Assembly (NCBI GenBank): GCA_002356455.1
Contig: AP017968.1
Span: forward strand, 2,790,001 to 2,854,000
Source of the DNA: Fusobacterium varium
GTDB lineage: Bacteria > Fusobacteriota > Fusobacteriia > Fusobacteriales > Fusobacteriaceae
Direction of reading: 5' to 3'
Length of the DNA: 64,000 bases
The notes below the pieces were generated by a model that saw only the letters and a program-made list of their open reading frames with translations, ran no database searches and was not told the DNA's origin. Below are positions 54,591-63,194 of the stretch, one piece after another (within the stretch, counting starts at the first letter, position 1; the number at the start of each line of letters is the position of its first letter). The translations under genes were made by a program, and so were the position numbers.

Positions 54591-55619
54591 CTACCTCACA
54601 ATAATAAATTTATCCTTTTTATCTGCAACACTTCCAACTATATGCGCTTTTATATTTTTAGAATTAAATTCTTCCATCAATTCTTTAATATATTCTTTTT
54701 TTACTGAAAATAATAATCCTCCTGAAGTCTGAGGATCATATAATATTTCCTGCATCCATAAAGGAATATTTTGAAAATCTACATATTTTTGTACATAATT
54801 TCTATTTTTCTGTCCGCCACTTGTTATAAGAAAATCCTGTGCATATCCTTTTGCTTCCTCTATAAAAGGAATAAATTCAGCTTCAAAAATCAAAGTTTTT
54901 TCAGAGTTTTCAGCCATTTCAAAAGAATGTCCTAAAAATCCGAATCCAGTTATATCTGTACAAGCTGTAACAGGATATTTTACAATAATTTCCCCTGCAT
55001 ACTTATTTAAAGCAGTCATATTTTCTATAGATTTTTTTAAAGCTTTTTCACTTGCCATTCCTACTTTTGAAGCGGTTGTAATTATTCCTGTTCCTAAAGA
55101 TTTAGTACATACAAGAATATCTCCAGTTTCACATCCATGATTTTTTAAAATTTTTTCTGGATGAGCAATTCCTGTGACTGACAGTCCATATTTTATTTCA
55201 GGATCATGTATTGAGTGTCCACCACTTAGGACAGCTCCTGCTTCTGCAACTTTTTCAGCCCCACCTCTTAATATTTCTCCAAGAATATTTATGTCCATTT
55301 TTTCAGGAAAACATACTATATTCATTGCTGTTTTAGGAACTCCTCCCATAGCATATACATCACTCAGCGAATTAGCAGCTGCTATTTGTCCAAAGACATA
55401 TGGATCATCTACCATAGGAGTAAAAAAATCCAAAGTCTGTATCATAGCTATATCATCAGTAAGCTTATATACTGCTGCATCATCAGATTTATCAAATCCT
55501 ACTATTAAATTTTTATCTTCCACACTTGGAAGTTTTGAAAGTACATCACTCAAGACCTCTGGCCCTATTTTGCTAGCTCAACCACCTATAGAACATCTGT
55601 CCAGATACAGTTTTTTCAT
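54591..55619 (-). CDS. selD: Selenide, water dikinase, itself a selenoprotein (UGA-encoded Sec14)
   Basis: 342 residues including selenocysteine. It makes selenophosphate from selenide and ATP. The true start is the ATG at 55619, behind CAGGAGGTG. The N-terminus reads MKKLYLDRCSIGG-U-ASKIGPE, where U is the TGA at 55580-55578, the position of the catalytic Cys or Sec before ASK. A tool that treats TGA as stop would cut the protein to start near 55553 and lose the catalytic residue. Further motifs: GFDKSDDAAVYKL, TLDFFTPMVDDPYVFG, GGHSIHDPE, DITGFGFLGH and QTSGGLL. A SECIS hairpin should lie just after the UGA. Confidence 0.95.
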
Positions 55620-55650
55620 TTTTCCACCTCCTGTTTATAAATTATATTTA

Positions 55651-56841
55651 TTAAAGCATTTTTACTATATTTACCAGAATTTTTACTAAAAATTCTCTTT
55701 TATGCTTATCTTCTTCATTATATATAATATCAGCCATCTCTTTTATATCTTCTTTTATCTCCTCTTTTGTTGCGGGATCATAAGCATCACTTATCTCTCC
55801 TCTGAAATCCTGCATGAAATAATCAAAAATATTTCCTGCTACCAGTCTTCTTTCAGAAGATCTCCTAAAACTCTCATAAGCTTCAAGTATCCACTCAAGC
55901 CTTTCACTCATTTTTTCCTCCTTTATCATAGCTCCTGTCAGATTGTCTGATTCAGAAACAACTATCTTATCCCTATTTAATTCTTTTAAAATAGTTATTA
56001 AAATAAGAGTTCCTGCTATTATCACATCTGCTCTCTTTGGTTCAAGTCCAATTATTTCTTTTCTCTCTTCTATATTTTTTGAAATAAACAATTTTAAATT
56101 TTTTTCTAATTCTTCCACAGTTATTTCAGACATATGTACTTGCTGACTATCATATATTTTCATTTCTTTTTTTACTGATATCTGTGTAGTAGCTGTTCCA
56201 GCCACTCCTACAGTCTTAAACTCTTCATTTTTAATTCTTATTATTTCTCTGATATTTTCTTTTATCCATTCCTTACATTTTTCTATATTCTCTTCAGAAT
56301 AATTATCTTGAGAAAAGAACTTTTCTGTAGCTCTTACAGCACCAATATCAATACTTTTTATAAAATCAATTTTATTATTTTTTCCAAGAGTAAATTCTGT
56401 ACTTCCTCCACCTATATCTATAACCAGTATTCTCGCATCAAATACTAAAGAATTTCCAAGAAAATTCAATTCGGCTTCTTCTTCTCCAGATATACACTCT
56501 ATTTTAATTCCTAAATCTCTGACTTTTTTCAGAAATTCTTCTCTATTCTCAGCATCTCTTGCAGCCGATGTAGCAAAAGCTTTCAGTTCCTTTGCTCCAT
56601 ATTTATCTGCTGTTTCTTTATACTTCTTTAAACACTTGATAGTTCTTTCCATTGCTTCTTCCTTGAGAAAATGATTTTTATTTACCTCTTCTCCTAGTTT
56701 TACAATTTCCACCTCTTTCACTAATTCATTTAAGATACTTATTCCTTTCTCATTTTCCATAACTTCAGCTATAAATAATCTACATGAATTTGTTCCTATA
56801 TCTATTATTCCTTTTGTATACCTGCCACTTTTATCTGTCAT
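55651..56841 (-). CDS. ppx: Ppx/GppA-family phosphatase
   Basis: 396 residues. Actin-like fold with GIIDIGTNSCRLFIAEV, AFATSAARDAENREEFL, CISGEEEAELNFLG and ILVIDIGGGSTEFTLG. Family members hydrolyse polyphosphate or (p)ppGpp pentaphosphate; which applies is not clear from motifs. After the core (about 310 residues) is a ~85-residue helical, charged tail (EWILEAYESFRRSSERR). It is 31 bases upstream of selD and could be in the same transcript. Confidence 0.9.
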   Translation of the reverse strand: MTDKSGRYTKGIIDIGTNSCRLFIAEVMENEKGISILNELVKEVEIVKLGEEVNKNHFLKEEAMERTIKCLKKYKETADKYGAKELKAFATSAARDAENREEFLKKVRDLGIKIECISGEEEAELNFLGNSLVFDARILVIDIGGGSTEFTLGKNNKIDFIKSIDIGAVRATEKFFSQDNYSEENIEKCKEWIKENIREIIRIKNEEFKTVGVAGTATTQISVKKEMKIYDSQQVHMSEITVEELEKNLKLFISKNIEERKEIIGLEPKRADVIIAGTLILITILKELNRDKIVVSESDNLTGAMIKEEKMSERLEWILEAYESFRRSSERRLVAGNIFDYFMQDFRGEISDAYDPATKEEIKEDIKEMADIIYNEEDKHKREFLVKILVNIVKML

Positions 56842-56993
56842 TTTTCAGCCTCTCAATTTTATAATATTTTAAAGATATTAACTACTTCTCCCTATTATAG
56901 ATTATACCCAAATTTTCCTTTTTATTCAACAGCTAGATAAAATTTCTAAACTTTGACATAAAAAAAATAATATGTTATTTTAGAACTAGATAG

Positions 56994-57002
56994 TGATATA
57001 AT
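56994..57002 (+). promoter_or_regulatory. Extended -10 promoter of htpX
   Basis: TGATATAAT at 56994-57002 is an extended -10 (TG-n-TATAAT), about 40 bases upstream of the start codon. Just upstream is an imperfect palindrome AAATAA-TATG-TTATTT and a TTGACA (56953-56958) with 17-base spacing to TATTTT, which could be a second, overlapping promoter. Confidence 0.55.
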
Positions 57003-57042
57003 ATAGTAAATTAAAATCAAAAAAGAAAAAGGAGTGAATAAA

Positions 57043-57888
57043 GTGAAAACTTTAAAAACTTTTATACTAATGGCTGTCATGACATTTATTCTTATGCTCA
57101 TAGGAAATGCTGTAGCTGGAAGAGAAGGACTTATCTTCGCTTTAATAATGGCAGGAGTAATGAATTTCATCTCATACTGGTTTAGTGATAAAATAGTTCT
57201 ATCTATGTATGGAGCACAACCTGTGGATGAAAACAGTCGTTTATATCAATTAGTAAAAAAACTAGCTATTGAAGCTGATATACCTATGCCTAAGGTATAT
57301 ATACTAAATGAAGCCCAGCCTAATGCTTTTGCTACTGGGAGAAATCCAAGCCATGCTGCTGTTGCTGTAACAAGAGGACTTATGGATATAGTTGATGAAG
57401 ATGAACTTTCTGGTGTCATTGGGCATGAACTTGGTCATGTACACAATAGAGATATTTTAATAGGAACTGTTGCAGCTACCATGGCAGGAGCCATTACTTT
57501 CCTCGCCAATATGGCAAAATGGGCTGCAATCTTTGGTGGAAGAAGTAATAGAAATGATGATAGAGATGGGGGAAATCCTTTAGCAATGATTGCAGTAGCT
57601 ATTTTTGCTCCTATTGCTGCTATGCTTGTACAAATGGCTATATCTAGAACTAGAGAATATAAAGCTGATGAATTTGGAGCAAAAGTCAGTGGAAACCCTT
57701 TATATCTTGCTAGAGCATTGAGAAAATTAGAAGATTACAGCAGAAGAATTCCTATGAGAAATGCTGCTCCAGCTACAGAAAATATGTTTATAGTAAGTCC
57801 ATTAACTGGAAGTAAAATGGCTTCTCTTTTCAGCACACATCCATCTACTGAAGACAGAATAAGAAGACTTCAAGAAATGGTTTATTAA
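57043..57888 (+). CDS. htpX: Zinc metalloprotease HtpX homologue
   Basis: 281 residues, M48 peptidase. Two membrane helices at the N-terminus (TFILMAVMTFILMLIGN and LIFALIMAGVMNFISYW), the metal site HELGHVHNRD (HExxH) at about 138, a hydrophobic stretch IAVAIFAPIAAMLVQMAI and TREYKADEFGA, which carries the third zinc ligand. Degrades misfolded membrane proteins. Start is GTG at 57043, 8 bases after AGGAG; the GTG at 57034 overlaps that site. Confidence 0.94.
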   Translation: MKTLKTFILMAVMTFILMLIGNAVAGREGLIFALIMAGVMNFISYWFSDKIVLSMYGAQPVDENSRLYQLVKKLAIEADIPMPKVYILNEAQPNAFATGRNPSHAAVAVTRGLMDIVDEDELSGVIGHELGHVHNRDILIGTVAATMAGAITFLANMAKWAAIFGGRSNRNDDRDGGNPLAMIAVAIFAPIAAMLVQMAISRTREYKADEFGAKVSGNPLYLARALRKLEDYSRRIPMRNAAPATENMFIVSPLTGSKMASLFSTHPSTEDRIRRLQEMVY

Positions 57889-57930
57889 TAATAAAAAAAT
57901 AAAAACAACTTAAATATTTCAGGAGGAAAA

Positions 57931-58398
57931 ATGAAAAAAATCTTAGCTATACTTGCAGTTTTTTCTTTAACTGCTTCAATTACACTATCAAAAGAGATAA
58001 TCCCAGAGTATTATGTGATGGAAAAGCTTCTTATCCCCATTAGTGCTTCTCCAGTTTTCTCATATATTGGTGATAAAAAAATTAATGATTTTAAAGAAAT
58101 AAAAGCTATTCAGGTAGATAATAAAGTTCTCCAAGGGATAGGTACACATGAAAATCCATTTTATATGAAAGACTCAGATGGAAAAACAGTTGCTGTTAGA
58201 GTTGGAGATTATGTTATTTCTCCTATGACACTTTCTACTGTTTATGCAATAAAAAAAGATGATTTTGAATTAAATTACAGAGATTTAAATGCACCTGATG
58301 TTTCTCTTGTAACTGCTGATGTAACTACTATTGGTGAAAAAATCAGAACTGATGAAATAGATGAGGTTAATAATAGGATAGAAGCATCTGAAGAATAA
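57931..58398 (+). CDS. Small exported protein of unknown function
   Basis: 155 residues. It starts MKKILAILAVFSLTASITLSK, a typical signal peptide with cleavage likely after about residue 20. The mature part is beta-rich and acidic at the end (IDEVNNRIEASEE) with no cysteines. I do not recognise the family. It is 42 bases after htpX and 40 before a YihY-type gene, with CAGGAGG in front; the three form a likely envelope-related transcript. Confidence 0.78.
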   Translation: MKKILAILAVFSLTASITLSKEIIPEYYVMEKLLIPISASPVFSYIGDKKINDFKEIKAIQVDNKVLQGIGTHENPFYMKDSDGKTVAVRVGDYVISPMTLSTVYAIKKDDFELNYRDLNAPDVSLVTADVTTIGEKIRTDEIDEVNNRIEASEE

Positions 58399-58438
58399 TA
58401 CATAAGATTTTAATACAGAAAAGAGGGGAATAGTATTT

Positions 58439-59698
58439 ATGAATATAAAGAGAAAACTAATTTACTTTTTTAAGGAAGTAGCCAGACAGGGAAAAATATC
58501 CAATATAATTTCAGGTATTCAAAGAGCATTAGAAAATTATAAAAGAGCTAACTCTGCCCTCTGGGTTACATCTCTTTGTTTTTATACTCTACTGTCTCTT
58601 GTACCTGTATTTGCAATTCTATTCAGTTTAGGAAGCTGGCTGGGAGTAGCAGAAAGTATCATTATTCATTTAAGTAAATATTCTCCTTTAAACGAAGAAA
58701 TGATTATATTTCTTGTAGAATTTTCTGAAAACCTTTTAGAAAATGCAAGAAGCGGAGTTTTAGCTGGAATCGGTTTTCTATCATTGGGATGGACTTTAAT
58801 CACTATGTTTTCTATTGTTGAAAAATCATTTAATGATATCTGGCAAGTGGAAAAATCAAGAATGATTTTAAGAAAAATAACTGATTATATAGCTTTTTTT
58901 CTTTTATTTCCATTGCTCATACTTACTATAAATGGTGGTATGGTTATTATAGGAAAAAAACTGGAAGGGATTTATGATATTTCTCCATATCTTTTGCAGA
59001 TAATCCCATCTCTTAGCATATTTTTGTTTTTTACAGCATTATATATGCTTATACCTAATACAAAAGTAAAATTGATACCTGCTTTTTTTTCAGCAATTTT
59101 TACATCTGCACTTTTTTCAGGGCTTCAATATTTCTTTATACATCTTCAGGTAATGATTATCACATACAATAAAATATATGGAAGTTTTTCTGTTATTTTT
59201 ATTTTCTTCTTATGGTTGAAAATAATGTGGTTCTTTATTATTCTTGGAGCTCATTTATCATACTTTTTACAAAACAAAGATTTGAAATCTCATTCCAATA
59301 ATGTAAATGGTATAAGCTTTAAATCTAAAGAATATACTGGTATGATAATAATAAGAGAACTTATAAGAAGATATTTAAATAATCTTTCTCCAATCACAGT
59401 AAAAGAGTTATCTGAAAATAGCAATATTCCTTATGATGTTATTCTTCACGTTCTTAATATATTTGAAGAAAACGGACTGGCAGCAAAAGTTGTTAATGTA
59501 AAAAATGATAATGAGGAAGGTTTCACTATACTTCAAAATATAGAACAAATAAATTTTAAAAAAGTATTTAATATTTTAGAAAGCTCTGGTGAAGATATTA
59601 AATTACAAGTTAATGACGATAATAGAGCTTTTTATAGAATAATTAAAAATAAAGACTTTGACTTTTTAATTAAAGATCTTTTAGAAAATAATAAATAA
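58439..59698 (+). CDS. YihY/UPF0761-type integral membrane protein with C-terminal winged helix
   Basis: 419 residues. Six to seven membrane helices (about 40-275) in the pattern of the YihY/BrkB family, including LWVTSLCFYTLLSLVPVFAILFSL near the start and WTLITMFSIVEKSFNDIW. After about 300 follows a soluble segment like a winged helix (LSPITVKELSENSNIPYDVILHVLNIFEENGL), which the family often carries. The old name ribonuclease BN is not supported for it. The biological role is unknown. Start follows AGAGGGGAA. Confidence 0.88.
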   Translation: MNIKRKLIYFFKEVARQGKISNIISGIQRALENYKRANSALWVTSLCFYTLLSLVPVFAILFSLGSWLGVAESIIIHLSKYSPLNEEMIIFLVEFSENLLENARSGVLAGIGFLSLGWTLITMFSIVEKSFNDIWQVEKSRMILRKITDYIAFFLLFPLLILTINGGMVIIGKKLEGIYDISPYLLQIIPSLSIFLFFTALYMLIPNTKVKLIPAFFSAIFTSALFSGLQYFFIHLQVMIITYNKIYGSFSVIFIFFLWLKIMWFFIILGAHLSYFLQNKDLKSHSNNVNGISFKSKEYTGMIIIRELIRRYLNNLSPITVKELSENSNIPYDVILHVLNIFEENGLAAKVVNVKNDNEEGFTILQNIEQINFKKVFNILESSGEDIKLQVNDDNRAFYRIIKNKDFDFLIKDLLENNK

Positions 59699-59743
59699 TC
59701 ATAAAAGGGTTGTGGAAACTTAAAATAGTCAATTACTATTACT

Positions 59744-59783
59744 AAAAAAGCTGACATGAAAAAATTCAAGTCAGCTTTTTTTA
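59744..59783. terminator. Bidirectional terminator between the YihY gene and the RseC-like gene
   Basis: AAAAAAGCTGAC pairs with GTCAGCTTTTTT around a 15-base loop, with T-runs or A-runs on both sides. Serves the plus-strand htpX run and the minus-strand RseC-like gene, whose stop codon is at 59841. Confidence 0.88.
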
Positions 59784-59840
59784 TTTTAAAGTTTATGAAA
59801 TCAGTAAAATAAATTACTAATTCAAACAAATCCTTATTTA

Positions 59841-60293
59841 TTAAAATATATCCTTATTCTTACAACTATCTATCATTTCACTCATATCTTCTTTTTCGAT
59901 AGAAATTATATCTATTTCAGAATTTTTCTGTTTTTTAACTATAAATTTATCATAAAGAAATAAGCATACAAAAGATACTCCTAATGCTATAAAACTTGAA
60001 GCAATACTTTGATTTTCAGAAAATCCCAGTTTACTTGCTATAAAATACCCCACTATCATTGCTATAGCAGGGAATACATATGCAATAGAAGCTGCTTTTA
60101 TAACTTTTCCTGCTGCTATTTCAAATGTAACTGTATCTCCTATATCAGCTTTTCTATCTGTCACAAATTCAAAATCTTTTCCATATTTTCTATCTCCGCT
60201 GCATCCACTGCAATGTGAACATGCTGTATCTTTATATAATTTTACTACTATTTTATCACCATTTATCTCTTTGATTATTCCTTTATTTAACAT
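59841..60293 (-). CDS. RseC/SoxR-reducing-system-like membrane protein
   Basis: 150 residues. The N-terminal part has four closely spaced cysteines (DTACSHCSGCSG), followed by a beta domain and two membrane helices (about 75-120: IAYVFPAIAMIVGYFIASKLGF, SFIALGVSFVCLFLYDKF). This is the RseC family plan, where the protein works with Rnf-type electron transport or redox control of SoxR; the partner is not in the window. The ATG at 60293 is chosen; an in-frame GTG at 60302 overlaps the ribosome site. Monocistronic, divergent from the next gene. Confidence 0.87.
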   Translation of the reverse strand: MLNKGIIKEINGDKIVVKLYKDTACSHCSGCSGDRKYGKDFEFVTDRKADIGDTVTFEIAAGKVIKAASIAYVFPAIAMIVGYFIASKLGFSENQSIASSFIALGVSFVCLFLYDKFIVKKQKNSEIDIISIEKEDMSEMIDSCKNKDIF

Positions 60294-60443
60294 ATTTACC
60301 ACCTTTCCATTTTATCTTTCTCTATTGTAAATTATAGCACAAAAAAAAACTTTAAAAAAGCTAAAGGTATATTTCTTGAAAACTATTTTTCTCTATGATA
60401 CAATATAGAATAGTTTAATAGTAAATTCAGGATGAGGGATGAT

Positions 60444-61532
60444 ATGAAAAAAATATTGAAATTTCTACACTTGAAATATTTATATCTTTATTTTATTATT
60501 TATTTCATATCAAGTTATTTCTTTAATGGTAAATTAAAAAGTACTGGCATATATTCAGTTTTGGAAAATTATCTTGGTATCTTAATTTTTCCAGCTTTAA
60601 TTATGTTAATACTTTCTCCGCTTTTTTTCTTTATTAAAGATCAAAAGAAAAAAATGGTATTTAATGTAAAATTACATGCCTTTTTAATTTTATTAATAAG
60701 CTGTCTCTATCTTTTTATAGCATATAAATTAAAACTGCCTTTTACTAAGGAGCTGGCAGATGACAATATCATAGAAAAATTTCTTGATCTTTCTATATAT
60801 AAATACAAAATTGGATTCATAGCTGCTTATTTATTCTATCTTATTTTAAAGAATATTATGTTCTGCTATATTTATGCTGGGCTTGGTTTCTTAATATTCT
60901 GTACTTTTTTTCTTATAACTGCAAAATTTATAAAAACAACAACATGCAGAATTTATCATGAACATAAGGAAAAGAAAAGAATACAAAAAGAAGAACAGCT
61001 CTTAAGAGAACAGATAGCAATAAAAGAGGCTCTAGAGAAAAGAGAAGCTGATAAAAAATTAAAAATGGAAATAGAAAAAGAAATAAGAATAAAAGAGAGA
61101 GTTGAAGAAGTTATTCTAAATAAAGAATTAGTTTTAGAAAGCTACTCTATTGATGAAAATAAGAATAATGATATAATAAATAATATAGAAGAGCCTGATA
61201 TGACAGAAGAAGATGAGGAATTTTTAAAAATAATTGATCCAGATTTTTTCAGTAAAACAAAAGAGGAAAAACCTAAAAAAGAAATTCAAGAACAGAAAGA
61301 AGAAAAAACTGAAAACCCAGCTTCTGACATGGCTTATGAGAGTACTGTAGATTTTCCATTATTTACTATAACAGATTCTCCTAGTAAAGAAAAAATAGTT
61401 GAAGAAATAGCTGATAATGCAGAAAGTCTAGTAGAAAATAATCTTGAAAAATCAATAAAAAAATCTAAAAAAGAAAGAGAACTTTTAACAATAAGAACAC
61501 CTGGAGGAAAAAAAGATGATTCTAGCTTCTAA
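60444..61532 (+). CDS. Membrane protein with long coiled-coil and acidic tail, unknown function
   Basis: 362 residues. About four membrane helices lie in residues 1-170 (YLYLYFIIYFISSYFF; YLGILIFPALIMLILSPLFFF; LHAFLILLISCLYLFIAY; FIAAYLFYLILKNIMFCYIY). From about 175 there is a charged coiled-coil (HKEKKRIQKEEQLLREQIAIKEALEKRE), then an acidic, low-complexity tail with KSKKERELL. No enzyme motif is seen. The ATG at 60444 follows GAGGG; a start at 60432 overlaps the ribosome site. It overlaps maf by 17 bases and is followed by mreB, so a role in cell-envelope growth or shape is plausible but unproven. Confidence 0.72.
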   Translation: MKKILKFLHLKYLYLYFIIYFISSYFFNGKLKSTGIYSVLENYLGILIFPALIMLILSPLFFFIKDQKKKMVFNVKLHAFLILLISCLYLFIAYKLKLPFTKELADDNIIEKFLDLSIYKYKIGFIAAYLFYLILKNIMFCYIYAGLGFLIFCTFFLITAKFIKTTTCRIYHEHKEKKRIQKEEQLLREQIAIKEALEKREADKKLKMEIEKEIRIKERVEEVILNKELVLESYSIDENKNNDIINNIEEPDMTEEDEEFLKIIDPDFFSKTKEEKPKKEIQEQKEEKTENPASDMAYESTVDFPLFTITDSPSKEKIVEEIADNAESLVENNLEKSIKKSKKERELLTIRTPGGKKDDSSF

Positions 61533-62094
61533 ATCTCCAAGAAGAAAGGAGATACTTGAAGACACTGGATTTAAAATACAAATCAAAAGTGCCCAGATAG
61601 AAGAAATAAGTGATAAAGCTTTAGTTACTGATAAAATCATGGATATAGCAAGAAAAAAAACTATGGCAGTTGCTAAACAATATCCTGATGAATATGTAGT
61701 AGGAGCGGATACTATAGTTGAAGTAGATGGAAAGATAATAGGAAAACCAATCAATGAAGAGGATGCCTTTAATACATTAAAAATGTTGTCTGGCAGAAAA
61801 CATAATGTTATCACAGCATATAGTCTAATTAACTTATCTAAAAAAATAGATATTACAGATTATGATATTACTAAAGTTTCTTTTAGGGAATTATCTGATA
61901 ATATGATAAAATGGTATATATCTACTAATGAACCCATGGATAAGGCTGGTTCCTATGGCATACAAGGAAAAGGGGCGGTATTTGTCAATGGTATAAACGG
62001 AGATTTTTTCAGTGTAATGGGATTCCCTATTAGTAAATTTGTTGAAAAAATTTCTCATTTAGGTATAGAACTAAAAGATATAGAAAACATATAA
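61516..62094 (+). CDS. maf: Maf family nucleotide pyrophosphatase
   Basis: 192 residues. ILASKSPRRKEILEDTGF at the N-terminus, VVGADTIVEVDGKIIGKP in the middle and AGSYGIQGKGA later, all Maf signatures. Hydrolyses non-canonical or modified dTTP/UTP-type nucleotides and has been linked to septum formation. The start overlaps the previous gene, with GGAGG 7 bases upstream. Confidence 0.95.
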   Translation: MILASKSPRRKEILEDTGFKIQIKSAQIEEISDKALVTDKIMDIARKKTMAVAKQYPDEYVVGADTIVEVDGKIIGKPINEEDAFNTLKMLSGRKHNVITAYSLINLSKKIDITDYDITKVSFRELSDNMIKWYISTNEPMDKAGSYGIQGKGAVFVNGINGDFFSVMGFPISKFVEKISHLGIELKDIENI

Positions 62095-62125
62095 TAAAAA
62101 ACATAAATACATTTAGAGGTGAAGA

Positions 62126-63172
62126 ATGAAGAGATATTTTAACAAATTTTTAGGTTTTTTTTCTGAAGATTTAGGAATTGACTTAGGAACATCTAATACA
62201 TTAATATGTGTAAAAGATAAGGGGATTATTTTAAACGAACCCTCTGTAGTTGCTATAAATACAAGAACAAAAGATATATTTGAAGTTGGTGAAAGAGCTA
62301 AACTTATGATAGGTAGAACTCCAAACAACCTTGATACAATAAGACCTTTAAAAAATGGAGTTATTGCTGATTATGAAATAACAGAAAAAATGCTTAGTTC
62401 TTTTTATAAAAGAGTAAGCCACAATAGATTTTTTTCAAGTCCAAGAGTTATTATTTGTGTTCCTGCTGGAGTTACTCAAGTTGAAAAAAGAGCAGTTATA
62501 GAAGTAACTAGAGAGGCGGGAGCTAGAGAGGCATATCTTGTTGAAGAACCTATGGCTGCTGCAATTGGTATAGGATTAAATATTTTTGAACCTGAAGGAA
62601 ATATGATTGTAGATATTGGTGGAGGTACATCTGAATTAGCTGTTATATCTTTGGGAGGAGTTGTTAAAACTTCATCTTTTAGAGTAGCAGGAGATAGATT
62701 TGATACTACAATAATAGAATACATCAGACAAAAACACAATCTTTTAATTGGAGAAAAAACTGCTGAAGATATTAAAAAGCAAATAGGAGCTGTTGTTGAA
62801 CTTGAAGAGGATATTTCAATTGATATCAGTGGTAGAAATGCTCTTAATGGACTTCCTAAAGATATAAAAATATATTCTTCTGAAATAGTAGAAGCTTTAA
62901 GTGAATTATTACAGCAAATAATAGAAGAAATAAAAGTTATTCTTGAGAAAACACCTCCTGAATTATCTTCTGATATAAAAAGAAGAGGAATCTATATCAC
63001 TGGTGGTGGAGCACTTCTTAGAGGTATAGATAAAAAGATTTCTGAAAGTCTCAACCTAAATGTAACTATTTCTGAAGATCCATTAAATGCTGTTATAAAT
63101 GGTATTCAAATACTTTTAAAGAATTTCCATATTTATAATAAAGTTTTAATTTCTCCAGAAACTGACTATTGA
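62126..63172 (+). CDS. mreB: Rod shape-determining protein MreB
   Basis: 348 residues. Actin fold: LGIDLGTSNTLICVKDKGIIL, PSVVAINTR, VCVPAGVTQVEKRAV, VDIGGGTSELAVIS and ITGGGALLRGIDKKIS. Forms membrane-bound filaments that guide side-wall growth. Normal length. It lies downstream of maf, as in several other bacteria; mreC and mreD do not follow. Ribosome site AGAGGTGA. Confidence 0.95.
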   Translation: MKRYFNKFLGFFSEDLGIDLGTSNTLICVKDKGIILNEPSVVAINTRTKDIFEVGERAKLMIGRTPNNLDTIRPLKNGVIADYEITEKMLSSFYKRVSHNRFFSSPRVIICVPAGVTQVEKRAVIEVTREAGAREAYLVEEPMAAAIGIGLNIFEPEGNMIVDIGGGTSELAVISLGGVVKTSSFRVAGDRFDTTIIEYIRQKHNLLIGEKTAEDIKKQIGAVVELEEDISIDISGRNALNGLPKDIKIYSSEIVEALSELLQQIIEEIKVILEKTPPELSSDIKRRGIYITGGGALLRGIDKKISESLNLNVTISEDPLNAVINGIQILLKNFHIYNKVLISPETDY

Positions 63173-63194
63173 TTTTAGAGAAAGAAGGGGTTAT

